A stretch of DNA of 64,000 bases, from NCBI GenBank assembly GCA_947683425.1, contig CANTUQ010000055.1:8961001-9025000 (forward strand), written 5' to 3'. The position numbers and the translations under genes were made by a program. This DNA comes from Excoecaria cochinchinensis (Eukaryota > Streptophyta > Magnoliopsida > Malpighiales > Euphorbiaceae). Each line of letters begins with the position of its first letter. Positions within the stretch are counted from its first letter, which is position 1. Shown here in pieces: positions 47,925 through 59,961 of this stretch. The notes under the pieces are model-generated. The model was not told the DNA's origin, did no database searches, and worked only from the letters and a program-made list of their open reading frames with translations.

Positions 47925-48043
47925 TACCATGTGCTTATGTGATTGTTCATATTATTATTGGTATTATTATTATCATGCCTTAAATATGCCATATTGATTT
48001 TATTTTCTATTGTTCTTGCATGTTTATATGATTGTTCATCTTC

Positions 48044-48097
<54 letters not shown>

Positions 48098-48213
48098 GTG
48101 CTTATGTGATTGTTCTTATTATTATTGGTATTATTATTATTATCATGCCTTAAATATGCCATATTGATTTTATTTCCTATTGTTCTTGCATGTTTATATG
48201 ATTGTTCATCTTC

Positions 48214-48292
<79 letters not shown>

Positions 48293-48301
48293 TTATTATT
48301 A

Positions 48302-48392
<91 letters not shown>

Positions 48393-48394
48393 GT
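47868..48394. repeat. (ATT)n arrays and 167-bp tandem duplication in LTR B
   Basis: Unique sequence beginning ACCATGTGCTTATGTGATTG occurs at 47926 and again at 48093, a 167-bp direct duplication. Each copy leads into (ATT)n, and the last array (48216-48394) reaches about 59 units with two interruptions. Confidence 0.88.
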
Positions 48395-49788
48395 TTGATT
48401 GTTCATATCCTTTATTATTATTGTGTTATTATTATTATTGTAGTTATTAACATCATTAGTATTATTATTATTATCCTTATTCTTGTTTAATTTTATTATT
48501 ACTATTATTATTTATGTTTTATGCATGCTGATTTTTATTATTACTTTTACTTTTTATGCATGATTGGACATTATTGTTATTATTTTATGTCTTTATGCAT
48601 GTTAAATTTTATCATCATTATCTTATGCTTGTTTTTGAATGTTGAATTTTATTATTATTATGTCATTTTTAATGCATGCTAATTTGTTAATTAATTAGAT
48701 TGCATATTTTTATTATGTCATTTTAATAGGCTTATCATACATGATGCAATTTTGATTGCTTTAATTTAATTGTTTTCATGTTATATGTTTAATTAATTTT
48801 TTTTGCTAACTTCACTTTTATTTGTTTTTTATCTTTTATTTTTAATATTTATTTTTATATGTGAGTGTTTTTCATACCAAGTGGGAGCCCATGAAGATTT
48901 GAAGATCCATTTGGGAGTTGATTAGTTAATTTTATTATTTTCATTTCTTTTACTTTCATTATTTTATTTCTAATATGTAATTTGTAATAAGTTTATTTAA
49001 TTTTATCTTTATGCACGTTAATTAAAAAAAAATCACAAAAATATTTCTATTTAATTAATTTGGTTTTTTTAAATAAAATGGGACTAATGTCCTAACTTTT
49101 TTCATCCAAAATAAATTATCACTTTAAAACTATTTTCTTTAATTATGCATGAGAGGACCAATGTCCTCATTTTAATAAATTACCCGATTTATGTATGAAT
49201 TGTATTTTATTTACAAATGGGGGTTGTATTCCGCCCCTAGTTTTGTTGTAATTTATTTTGCTTTCATTTATTTTATTTATCGCTTTTATTATGTGATTGA
49301 CATGCGCGTTTAATTAAATTGCATTAAAATTGAATGAGAAATGGGATGAAACGCTAAATTCAAAAGTTGATTATAAACTTACCCAAGGTATGAATAAATG
49401 GAAAGTTCCGAATCTGTCTCTGGTCTTTGGGCTCAACGAGGCGAGAGACCCATTTTAATGGGATCTCCAAGACACCTCTTGTGTCCCGTAAAAAGGCTTT
49501 AACCTGCACAGTCCTAGGCTCCACGAGGCGAGAGGGCCCTCTTAATGTTCTATTAGGATGGAACTTCTAAGACCCCTCTGGCTTGCCCAAAATGGACATA
49601 GCAGCGCCGTCTTAGGCTCACTGAGATGAGACGAACTGTCCCAATATTTTATTGGGTGGCGACTCCATGAAATCTCCTTGTTGCCTAAAATTAACGCACT
49701 TGTAAATACCTTACAAGTTTCAATGAACCTCTCCTGATAGCCCTAAAGTGGGCCTTCGGAAAGATACGGGGTTCGGCGCGCGTCACAG

Positions 49789-49806
49789 TGGCGACTCCGT
49801 TGGGGA
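49789..49806 (+). other. Primer-binding site of element B
   Basis: TGGCGACTCCGTTGGGGA, one base after the LTR, complementary at 17 of 18 positions to the plant tRNA-Arg 3' end as I recall it. Confidence 0.82.
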
Positions 49807-50517
49807 TCAATAAGAGACTTCCCTTTGAAAGTACCTTGGCTAAAATTTACAATTGAGTTTTAATTTTAAAATTTCATCTCTTTTCGAAATTGCATTGCAT
49901 CCATGCTAGAGCCTTAGATTATGCTAGTTTGGTTCCTATTTTAAACCCCGGTGCATTCCCGAAGCACGACCCTACGTTCACTCAAGGTGGGGAAGTGTTA
50001 AGGACAATCACCAGCCCAAGCCTCGTACCTTATGGTATATAAAATGGTGACCCAATCGGTCGTTATGCTCGTGATGAGCTAGACCCGTTGGCAGGGACCA
50101 TGCTTGGGTAACCCTAAAGTATCACTACCTTTGACCAAAGCTCATGTAATGGCAATAGATACTTCCACTAGGTGAAATGTACCATAATACCGTGCTTGCT
50201 ATATGGGCCATCATATATTGAACAAGATCAGTTAAATTAAATGGTCTTCATCAAAGGCTTTCATGCCCCGGTAGGCCCATCTTAACCACATTGAGGTGTT
50301 TAAATACATAATGGCCAAACACTCATACGTGTGCACATTAAAGAGCTGTTATGCTGCCGGTTTTCCACCGTGCACCATACGCGTCTAATGGGTTCCCCGT
50401 TAACCCTTGGATAAAGCCCACCTAGGAAAGAGACTATGCTACCTCATGTCTGGGGGCAATAAGGTTGGAAGGATCTATCTGCTTGCATGTGTTTGTCTAT
50501 GTTGCATCAGCACGACC
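49807..50517 (+). mobile_element. 5' leader of element B
   Basis: About 700 bp between primer site and gag start, shared in order and sequence with elements A, C and D (for instance CACGACCCTACGTTCACTCA and CCTAGGAAAGAGAC). It has no long conserved frame, so the extra ORF1 described for some Ogre elements is not present here. Confidence 0.7.
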
Positions 50518-52075
50518 ATGCATAGAGATGTATTTTTTACAGCCATCATAGATTCGCCCGGGTGGTTTAGGGGTCCCGACAGTCGGTTGAGAAGGATTCC
50601 ACTCTTGGGGTTACTAGAGCTAGTGCCGTATCGGAGCACAGATTCTCTTTCAAATAGTAGTGAGACTTTCTCTTTTGAATCATCAGCTGATACAAGTATG
50701 TCTAATCTAGCCAGTGGGTATGATGCAACCAGGGCAATGATTGCTGAGGAAGTAGGAAGAAAAATGGAGGAGTTTGAGGCTAGGCAATCTTGCCACTACC
50801 ATAGCTGGGCAACAAGTTGCTGCTGCTCCTATTAGGGGGCCAGATGAACAAGGGGTTGTGAGAGAGGACCCCCCTACTGTAGTTGACCCACCTGCGATTG
50901 AGCAAAGAGCACTAGCACCTGTTGAGCGTAGAGAAGGCCCGAGATCTGAGGTTGACCTCTGGGAAGATGAGCAAGAGGAACAGATAATAGCAAAGGGAAA
51001 GTCGCCCAAGCTAGAGGAAGCAATGTGGAGGAAGATAGAGGAGAAGTTTGAGGCTATGACAAGGATGATGACGGTAGGAAGGGGAATGAACCCGGAGGAT
51101 CGTGAATTGGATGGGGATGATCTGGTCCCCCAGAACTTCAAGATGCCTGATATCCCAAAATTTGACAGTACCTCTGATCCTGCTGCACACATTAAGCAGT
51201 ATTCATTAGTCATGAAGGGGACAACTTTAACAAGGAAGCAGAAGATAAAGTACTTTTGCTTGAGTCTTACAGGAGGTGCCATTGACTGGTACCATGGGCT
51301 AGACAGGAGGTCTAAAGAAGACCGGGACTTGTTGATTGAAGAGTTCCTAAAGCAACACGATTGCAATACCCGGATGGAGGTCACACTGAAGGATCTAGAG
51401 CTGTTGCAGCAGAAGGCTGGAGAGTCTTTCCATGAATATCTCACCCGGTGGAGGAACCGAGTTATGGAAATGAAGCGCAAACCTGATACACCCGATCAGA
51501 TCCGGTTATTCATTCGAAATGCCAGCCCATATCTGAGAGATGGACTTAAAATGAAGGGGCTGAAAGATTGGGAGTCCTTGAAGGACATTGCTATAGAGGC
51601 AGAAGGAGAATATATAGCCAGAAGGGCAAGCAGTGAGGCTTATGCCAAGAAGGGCTATAACAATCAAGGTGCAACCAAGTCAGCTAGTTCCAGCAGTGGT
51701 AACAGAAGTGGGAAAACAGCTGAGGTGTCGACAACAGGAATGAATCAGAGGTACTTCTCGAATTTGGGTAGGCCTTTGTCATGGGTACTGAAGAGGTTAA
51801 TGAAGGAGGGGAAGCTACAACCCCTGCCACCTAGGCCAGCTAGGACCCAAGGAGAACCGGGGCATAAAGAGAATGAGTACTGTGCCTTTCACCAACATAC
51901 GGGTCATCTGACAGACAATTGCTTTAGGCTGAGGCACCAGATTCAGGATCTGATCAATAGTAAGCAGATCACCGATCCTGAAAAGCGGGAGAGCAAGAAG
52001 AAGTCTAATTTCAATGCTGTGCCACCACCTATCTTCATGGTTGGGTCGAGCCTACCTGAATGGTATGTCCTTTAA
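50518..52075 (+). CDS. Gag of element B, one frameshift
   Basis: Starts MHRDVFFTAIIDSPGWFRGP, colinear with the gag start of element C. After EEFEAR near 50,777 the reading shifts by one frame, probably through a small deletion, since A has extra residues there. From 50774 a long frame of 433 codons runs to TAA at 52073. It covers the retrotransposon gag core (PDIPKFDSTSDPAAHIKQYS to LKDWESLKDIAIEAE, about 51145-51600) and a zinc knuckle at 51881-51922 of form CX2HX4HX4C, with His in place of the second Cys. Gag forms the particle that packages element RNA. The TAA is a lesion: A has AAA at that codon. Confidence 0.9.
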
Positions 52076-53539
52076 GATTTGTTTGGAAATGAATACGTCG
52101 CTATCACTCGCCCTGAGGCAAGTGGAGAAGGGATTCCCGTGGCGGCAATAGACTGTTGGTCCACTAGTGAGAGTGGAGATGAAGACGATGAGGAGAAAGG
52201 TAGAGAGTTTGTGGATCCATGGGATTCGGAGGAGGATGAGAGAGTTGGGGCTGTAACAAGAAGTGGGAGAGTGGTCCTAGAAATTGAGAAGCAGCAGGAC
52301 TTAGTGCAAGCACCTGTAGAGAAGGAGTCGGAAGAAAATTCCATAATAAAGCAGCTGAAAAAGACCATGGCTCAGATATCTATTTGGGACCTTCTAAGGC
52401 AGTCCCCTTCTCATAGACAAAAGTTAGTCAAGGTATTGAGTGAGTCCACCGTAGCCACCACAATTTCTCCATCTGAGCTGCTAGATCTCGTTAAGGGAGG
52501 ATCAGGGGAAAGACTGGTGTTTTCTGACGCAGATTTGCCAACTGAGGGCCGCAATCACAACCGACCACTATACATCAAGGCTCAAATTAACAGTAAGCAC
52601 ACCGCTTGTGTTATGGTTGATGATGGGTCATCCATAAATGTTTGCCCTTTAGTGGCACTTCAGGCTTTTGGGCTGGACGAGAGTATGTTGAGTAAGTCTG
52701 ATCTGACCATCCTAGCCTACGATAATTCTCGGAGACAGGCATCGGGAACATTCAGAGCTCTAGTTAGGACTGGGCCTATTGAGACGGAGGTAGAGTTTGT
52801 GGTCTTGCCTATTCCAGCAAATTTCTCAGCCCTACTAGGAAGACCGTGGTTCCATAAATTGGGAGGAGTGCCGTCCACCCTACATCAAATGGTAAAGATA
52901 CCTCATGAAGGGGAGGTGGTGACCATTAAAGCAGCAAGAGAGAACCAAGTGTCTGCCTTGGGGATCTCTAATCAGCCATTTAGTGGCTTTCATGTATCAG
53001 TGATTGGCGAGGAGCAGGGCTTGGCAGGTAGCCCTCAGGTGATGAGCATGATGAAGAAGATGCACTTCCTCCCAGGGGCCGGATTGGGTAAAAATTCACA
53101 GGGGTTGCAATATGCCATCACAACACAAGGCCAGAAGGATCGAAAGGGTCTGGGTTACAAAGGAGAACATGGCAGGAAGAAAGTTTCAGAAAAGATTCCC
53201 CACATTTCAGAGAGTTTTTTTCCCTCATCTTCGGTTTGTGCATATACTGGAGAAGAAGAACCTCAGTGGGTGGATGGAAAGATCATTTCGGGGTTTGAAA
53301 TTTTCAATGATGTCTTTGACTGGGGTGTTGGAGTTATCAAGTCCGCAGAGAACTTCTGGGATGAGGAGATCATGACTCAGTGCAGTGTCTGGGACAGGGA
53401 TGGGCCCGAGGAGATTGTCACTGATAAGCTGTTAGCTACCAGGTTGAAGGGAAAGGAAAAGATGGTAGAGCCAGAGCTGAAGTTTGAAGATTTGGAGATT
53501 TCACCGGAGGTAGTTAAAAAGCCTCCACCAAGCCAATAA
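52076..53539 (+). CDS. Protease plus G-patch segment of element B polyprotein
   Basis: In the same frame as gag beyond its stop; 486 codons. An acidic linker leads to a retropepsin-like domain with VMVDDGSSINVCPL (DDG at 52619-52627, residues 181-183) where most proteases have DTG or DSG, and a flap-downstream segment SALLGRPWFHKLGGVPSTLH. It is followed at about 53045-53170 (residues 325-364) by a G-patch-like motif, LPGAGLGKNSQG then QKDRKGLGYKG. A TAA at 53537-53539 ends it, but the frame continues into RT. Element A reads through there, so the stop is a lesion. Expected role: processing of the element polyprotein. Confidence 0.85.
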   Translation, partial: DLFGNEYVAITRPEASGEGIPVAAIDCWSTSESGDEDDEEKGREFVDPWDSEEDERVGAVTRSGRVVLEIEKQQDLVQAPVEKESEENSIIKQLKKTMAQISIWDLLRQSPSHRQKLVKVLSESTVATTISPSELLDLVKGGSGERLVFSDADLPTEGRNHNRPLYIKAQINSKHTACVMVDDGSSINVCPLVALQAFGLDESMLSKSDLTILAYDNSRRQASGTFRALVRTGPIETEVEFVVLPIPANFSALLGRPWFHKLGGVPSTLHQMVKIPHEGEVVTIKAARENQVSALGISNQPFSGFHVSVIGEEQGLAGSPQVMSMMKKMHFLPGAGLGKNSQGLQYAITTQGQKDRKGLGYKGEHGRKKVSEKIPHISESFFPSSSVCAYTGEEEPQWVDGKIISGFEIFNDVFDWGVGVIKSAENFWDEEIMTQCSVWDRDGPEEIVTDKLLATRLKGKEKMVEPELKFEDLEISPEVVKKPPPSQ

Positions 53540-54178
53540 ATCAAAGCCCAGTCGGCTGCAGCATCATCATCGACAGAAGATGAAGGCAATAGTTATTTAG
53601 ATACTATTTTTATGCCAGAACTTTTTAATGACAATGTTAATGTTTCTTATTACATCAATGAGATGAATAACTTTGCTTACTTGTGTGATGTTTCTGATGA
53701 TTTCATTTCTCATGATCATAAACATGATGCATTCATCTTTGACATTAACTCAACTAGCACAACTGCATTTAATCTCGGAACTTTGGAGAATCCAAAGGAA
53801 ATATTGATAGCATCAGATATAACTCCTGAGGAGAGGCTAAAATTTGAGAGAATATTGAAAAAATATGAAAAAGTCTTTGCCTGGACCTACGAGGACATGC
53901 CGGGGATTAATCGAGATGTAGCCGAACATGCCATTCCAACTTACCCAGAAAGTAAATCGGTAAAGCAAAAGCTCAGAAGACTTAGGCCAGAATGGGCTCA
54001 GAAGGTGAAAGAGGAGATCCATAAGCAGATTGAGGCTAAGTTTCTACTGGAGGTTAAATACCCGAAGTGGCTAGCTAATGTAGTTCCTGTGGCTAAAAAG
54101 GATGGAAAAGTTCGAGTATGTGTGGACTATCTGGACCAGAACAAAGCCTGCCCGAAAGATGATTTTCCTCTACCTCAT
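53540..54178 (+). pseudogene. RT N-terminal part of element B, cut by element C
   Basis: In frame after the TAA. The leader (MPELFNDNVNVSYYINEMNN) is followed by ILKKYEKVFAWTYEDMPGIN, AKFLLEVKYPKWLANVVPVA and VCVDYLDQNKACPKDDFPLP, the start of the RT palm. The usual CVDYRDLNK is CVDYLDQNK here. At 54179 the inverted LTR of element C begins. The remainder would lie beyond element C, outside the window. Confidence 0.9.
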
Positions 54179-55387
54179 TGTGACGGGCGCCGGAAGTACC
54201 CAGCAAGGGGCCTCGCTTTTGAATCCGCCTTTGGGATTCGAGGATTTGGTTTGCATCTTTTGATCATGGGCACAATGAGACATCATCGGTGTATCCCTCC
54301 TAATAGAACATTGGGGAGAACAACCTAGTCTAATGACGCCTAAAGGCACCTTTGAGGCATTTGGAGTCGCTACCCAATTTGCAAGAAATTGGGAAAAGGT
54401 TCTCACCTTTAACGGTCTAAACCAGAGATATGGTGTCCGGAACTTCCCTCTTATTTATGCTTTGGTTAATTATAAATGGGTTCTTAACCTCTTAAAATTA
54501 TATCTCTCATCTCACACATTCGGTGCATTAAATTAAGTTGCGCATATCAAGCATTCAAAAGTAATAAAAGGAAAGCGATAAACGAAATAAATAAAGAAAG
54601 CGGTAAACACGAAAGCATACAATTATAAGAGAAATAGGGGCGGAATACAACCCCAGTAAAAGGACGTGAATGGGGACGGAATACAATCCTTAAAAATAAA
54701 TAAAGTTGCCCCAAAATTAATTACAAGGGCCTAAAAGGAAATGAACTTGAATTTAAAACACTCACACAAGATCGAAATAAAAAGACATGCATAAATCGGG
54801 ACATTATTTTAGGAACATTGATTCCTTCGCACTTGTTCGAAATTTAGGAACATTGGTTCCTTCGTATTAATTTAAAGAGGGTTCGAAAAGTCGTTTTGAT
54901 TGCTTGAATGGAAACCGGGATGAGTGATCCCATTTTTGGATAAAATTGACTCTTCGTTTTAATTGTGATATTTTTATTGTTAGGTTAAAACAAGGGACAT
55001 TGGTCCCAATTTTATTAATGAAAAACTCAATTTAATTGTAAAAATATTTTTGTGACTTTTTATCTCACGCGTGCATAAATAAAACAATTATTTACAAATA
55101 ATCACAACATGAAGAGAGGGATTGGAAAGATCTCACCCAAACCGGAGAGTGCGTCCACGCGTTGCGACCCATCCGGGGAGTCGCGGGGCGCTCACATAGC
55201 CCGACTCAAATTAAATTTCATACAAAAATTAACATCAAAAATATTAGTGACTGTTCTAATGATTAATCAAATAAGGACAAGATAATGACAACAATAAAAT
55301 TATAGTGATGGTAACAACAAATAATCATGACAAAATAATAATAATAATAATAATGATAATAATAATAATAATACTAACAATAATAAT

Positions 55388-55526
<139 letters not shown>

Positions 55527-55600
55527 GACAATGATAATAAACAATAGTGAATATAATATAGATAAATGAGATAATAATAATACTAATAATAAATATAATG

Positions 55601-55643
<43 letters not shown>

Positions 55644-55719
55644 CAGAAATGATACATAACAAATAAATAAATATAATAATAGCAACGATTAATTAATAAT
55701 AAACACAAAATACATAAAC

Positions 55720-55793
<74 letters not shown>

Positions 55794-55867
55794 GTAAAAA
55801 CAGAAAATAAGTTATTAATAATAATAATAATAATAATGAAAACAGAATATTAAATAAACACCAAATA

Positions 55868-55910
<43 letters not shown>

Positions 55911-57033
55911 CTAATAGAATCATTAATAACAAATAAAAATCTAACAATACTAAAATAAATGATGGTAGTAGCACTAATAATGGTGATAATGTAAAATAAA
56001 CAAACACAACATAACAGTGATGAATAAATAAATAAAACGATGATGACAATAATAATAAAATTAACAATAAGAATAATAATATAATATGACAATGAACAGT
56101 AGCCCACATAAAATAAATAAGCACAAAATAATGGTTGATAACATAATAATAGTAGTAATAATAATAATAATGATAATAATAGTGAATGAACATAAAAATC
56201 AAATTGAAGCAAACAAATAATATATTATTAGTGATATTAACACATTAAAATGCTAAAAGTAAATAATAGACATGATAATAATAGCAAGAAATAATATTAA
56301 AAACAATAAATAATATACAAAAAATAAATGAGAACGAGTCCAAGAATGTATACCCTCAGAATTTTTAGATCGGAAATAGGATGTCTCAATCCGTTCCCTT
56401 TGTCGATTTTTGATGATAAGTATTTGAAACAAGTGTAAAAATATGTGTTTCTGAATAAATTAGTTTAAGAAAATATTTTTGGTGGGATGAATAAGCCAAG
56501 AAAATTAGTTTCTCTTGCTCAAATCAAACCAAGATTAAATATTTTTTGAGTAGCAAAGACTAAAACTTGAGAAGAAAACTTAAAGATTTTTTGAAGGGTT
56601 TTTGAAGAGAAAGAATGCTTCCTGGAGAGTCCAAGAAGAGCTAGAGAGAGCCAATTTTTTTTTTTTTTTAAGTCTGCCGTCCCCCTAAAAAATGAGTATT
56701 GAATCCCATTTCATTTGTTGGTCTTGGCTCAAAATGGAAAGAGTTAGAAAGTCTTTATTTTAGTTGATCGAAAATAACACAAAACGGTGAAAAAAACCGA
56801 AAAAATTAGACTGAAAATCAGTCTGAAAATAGCATAATAGAGTGAAAACGACGGCGGCCGCGTGGAGAGGGGCGAAACGCGTGCGCCAGGGAGCAGCTGC
56901 GCGCGGTGCCTTGGCCCGCACGCGTGTTGCCCTCGGCAGCGCGCGGAGACGCGCGCGTTGCGCTGTCACCGCGCGCATGCGCACAGGGCAGCCGCGTGGT
57001 GGCCAAAGGCCCCTTTGGCCACTTTGGTAAAAG

Positions 57034-57069
57034 TGGCCGCGTGATGGCCACTTTGCCATCACGCGGCCA
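57034..57069. repeat. Perfect 15-bp hairpin in the GC island of LTR C
   Basis: TGGCCGCGTGATGGC, loop CACTTT, and its exact complement. A second palindrome, GGCCAAAGGCCCCTTTGGCC, lies just before at 57001-57020. Confidence 0.88.
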
Positions 57070-57585
57070 TTAATTTGCTAAAATGGAAAAGTGGATGGCC
57101 ACTTTTCCCACGTTTTTATATAAATTTTTTTTTTTTGAAAAAATCTTTTAAATTCTTTTTTTTCTAATTAAATTAATTGACTAATTTAATTCAATTAAAA
57201 TAAATAACTAATTTAATTCTTCTTTTTCAATTAAATCAATTAATTAATTTAATTCAATTATTTAATTAAATTAAATAACTAATTTAATTCCTTTTTTCCA
57301 ATTGAGTCAATTAATTAATTTAATTTAATTAAATTAAATAACTAATTTAATTCCCTTTTTTTTTAAATATCAAAAATAACACTTTCTAATAACATTATTT
57401 TTATAATTAATTTAAAAAATTTTTTTTATGATAATATATTTTTATAAATATTTATTTTTCATTAAAAAAATAACGAGGGTCTCGACAAGGGAAACATCAT
57501 TTTTGACACCTTTGCCTTTAAGCCGGTATCATTTTCATCATTGGATAATTCTGATCTTGGAACGCCTCGGGACCCGGTGTCTACA

Positions 57586-57603
57586 GTTGCCCCCAATTTT
57601 GGG
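57586..57603 (-). other. Polypurine tract of element C
   Basis: On the minus strand the sequence before the LTR start reads CCAAAATTGGGGGCAAC. A G-run just ahead of TGTAGACACC is the expected second-strand primer site. Confidence 0.75.
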
Positions 57604-57746
57604 AAACTCTAGGACCTGGGTGCCTAAGTGAGCCAAAATTCAGAAAAGAAAGGAAGAGACACGTACCTGAGGCGGTCGCTTTCCCAGACTGGATGGGTGT
57701 TGTTGGAGCGGCTGTCGCTATGTTGTCGGTGTGTTGGCTATTGCCG

Positions 57747-58520
57747 TAGCGGTAATGCCGTGATCGTGCAAACCCTTCGTAGAGTGGTAGTACCGTCATC
57801 GAGTAACTTGTTCTGAAGTGGTAGTACCGTTGTCGTGCAAACATTCTGTAGAATATTAGTACCGACAGCGTGCAAACCCTCCTGAGGTTTAAAGCAGTAG
57901 TATCGAGATCGTGCAAACTCTCCGTGGAGCAGTAGTACCGTCCTCGTGCAAACTGTTCTGAAATGGTAGTACCGTTGTCGTGCAAACCTTCCGTAGAATA
58001 GTAGTACCGGCAGTGTGCAAACCTTTTTGAAGCAGTAGTACCGAGATCGTGCAAACCCTCCGTGGAGTAGTAGTACCGTCCTCGTGCAAACTATTTTTTT
58101 GAAGTAGTAGTACCGTTGTCGTGCAAACCTTCCGTAGAATAGTAGTACCGGCAGCGTGCAAACCTTTTGAAGCAGTAGTACCGAGATCGTGCAAACCCTC
58201 CTTGGAGTAGTAGTACCGTCCTCGTGCAAACTATTTTTAAAGTGGTAGTACCGTTGTCATGCAAACCTTCAGTAGAAAGGTAGTACCGGCAGCGTGCAAA
58301 CCCTTTGAAGCAGTAGTACCGAGATCGTGCAAAGCCTCCTTGGAGTAGTAGTATCGTCCTCATGCAAACCGTTCTGAAATTATAGTACCGTTGTCATGCA
58401 AACCTTCCGTAGAATGGTAGTACCGGCAGCGTGCAAGCCTTTTAAAGCAGTAGTACCGAGATCGTGCAAACCCTCCGTGGAGTAGTAGTACCATCCTCGT
58501 GCAAGCTATTTTGAAGTGGT
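57747..58520 (-). repeat. Higher-order tandem array, 35-bp subunits in 138-bp units
   Basis: The core GTAGTACCGNNNNCGTGCAAACC recurs about 22 times at 33-36 bp spacing. Four subunit types, distinguished by the four variable bases (agat, tcct, ttgt, gcag), repeat in fixed order. The agat type occurs at 57894, 58032, 58172, 58310 and 58447, a period of 137-140 bp. The array lies in the 3' non-coding region of element C. Frames on the minus strand are repetitive by-products. Confidence 0.93.
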
Positions 58521-59950
58521 AGTGGTGCTGTCCATGAGCCCTTTGGTTGATTGTCTGCCCCTTGAGAGGTCTTTGGTTGATATTTGTTTTGATGGAATCG
58601 ATGTTTTAATTGATGTTGTCGCTTGCCCTTTTGCTGGCATTGGCATTAATTCTTTCTTTCTGCAAATTTTAGAAAGCAAATATGCAGGTATAAATGGTGA
58701 GCATGCATGTGAGATGCATATGTATGCAGGAATGCAGGATAAGAGTTCATCCGAGTGGAATCGGGGGCATCAGCTGGTTTGGTTATCCGTCGCGATTGGC
58801 TTGATGCCATCTGAAATTGCTTTCGAATCTTATGCCTCTAGGGGATTATGAGGTTCTCCTCTAGTACCCGTAGTCATTATTTGAAGGTAGTGCATCCCTC
58901 GTGGATTTTCACACTAGCTTTTCTTAGCGGGAGATGCGTCCTTATCGGATTTTCACATAACCCCGTGCCTTATTTTTTGCCTGGAATGGACCCAACCCAA
59001 TCCAGCGGCTTTTTTTTTTTGTAGGGCAGACTGCCTGTTGCCAGGTTTTCACCCTACCCTTTGGCCTAACTTTTGCTTAGAGCGCCAGTCACAGTTTTCA
59101 TCTCTAACGGCCCTTTTTTTTTTTTTTTTTTTTGCGAGAGAAGTTGGAGTTGTTGCGAAAGGTCTTTCGGGTATAATTGGCATGTGCTTATATCTCAGAC
59201 TTTGGTTGTATGTGCTTGGCTCTTTATTAGGAAGGTGCTGTAGGGTTGGCTTTACAGTGGGTAGCAAGATGAGTTGCTTGAAGTGCTTGAGTAGCGAGGA
59301 TGGTAGAGGGTAGATAGTAACAATGTGCTGGTTTTGTATCTGACTCAGACCACTTTGAGTGTGCAAGATGAACTGCTCTGGTCATACCAATACATCTTTA
59401 CATAAATGCATATATTTCAATATGATTTTATAACTCATGATCACTATTTGGCATTAACTCAAAAAATATGAGACCTCATCTAATCTCGGGATAGATCTTG
59501 AGAGTATCAAACTCCTGTTATCAATCAGCCCTGGCGGGTTTTCTTGATTGAATATTTTCTCTCCTTTTTTTTATTATTCTTTATTTAGCCCTTGCCGTGG
59601 ACCCTCCTTCAGTCCGTCGATGTAAATTGAATTTGCTTTCGTCTTTATTAGCCGAGGAGACTGTTGCTTCTGAGAGTGGCTCCTCTTGGTATCAAAGTCT
59701 TGGACTTAGCCCTTGTGCAGACTGGTTGAGGTGATGGGTTCCTTATTTGGGGCTTGAATATGAAGTTTCACGTTTGGCCTGTATTGGCTTTGGCGGTTCG
59801 AATCTTGGAATGGCCTTTCAATGGTTGGGATAGGATGACAGGTTGGGCTTGGATGATCTGGGATACGTTTATCGGTTTTGGTGGTTTAAACCCTGGAATG
59901 GCCTTTCAACGGCTGGGATTGGATGGATGGTTTGTGGATTAGCCTTTTAG
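58521..59950 (-). mobile_element. 3' non-coding region of element C
   Basis: 58860-59560 matches, inverted, 36540-37180 of element D (for example CTCCTGTTATCAATCAGCCC and the GGATTTTCACA repeats). No protein-like frame. The plus-strand open frame at 58516-58851 is not recognised. A T-run of 21 lies at 59113-59133. Confidence 0.7.
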
Positions 59951-59961
59951 GTCCTTTTCAG

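Larger units (their letters stand above)
46737..49787 (+). mobile_element. 5' LTR of element B
   Basis: 3051 bp from TGTAGACACCGGGTCTCGAG to GCGCGCGTCACA, with a primer site one base further on. It contains a GC-rich island with a long hairpin (47030-47075), a 167-bp tandem duplication with (ATT)n tracts (47868-48394), GGACCAATGTCCTCAT, and the 98-bp-type tandem units (49425-49700). It interrupts the RT of element A. Confidence 0.9.

Noticed and set aside
48110..48490. Long frames of poly-Ile, poly-Leu and poly-Tyr, also at 32186-32400 and 55300-55700.
   Set aside because: They are translations of (ATT)n or (AAC)n microsatellites.
57581..58363. Several overlapping minus-strand frames encoding repetitive Cys/Tyr/Arg-rich peptides.
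   Set aside because: They are by-products of the 35-bp/138-bp tandem array; a tandem repeat without stops stays open in more than one frame.
57747..58520. Regular repeats with variable positions, superficially like a CRISPR array.
   Set aside because: The variable part is only four bases and itself repeats in fixed order, there are no unique spacers or cas genes, and the setting is a plant retrotransposon.
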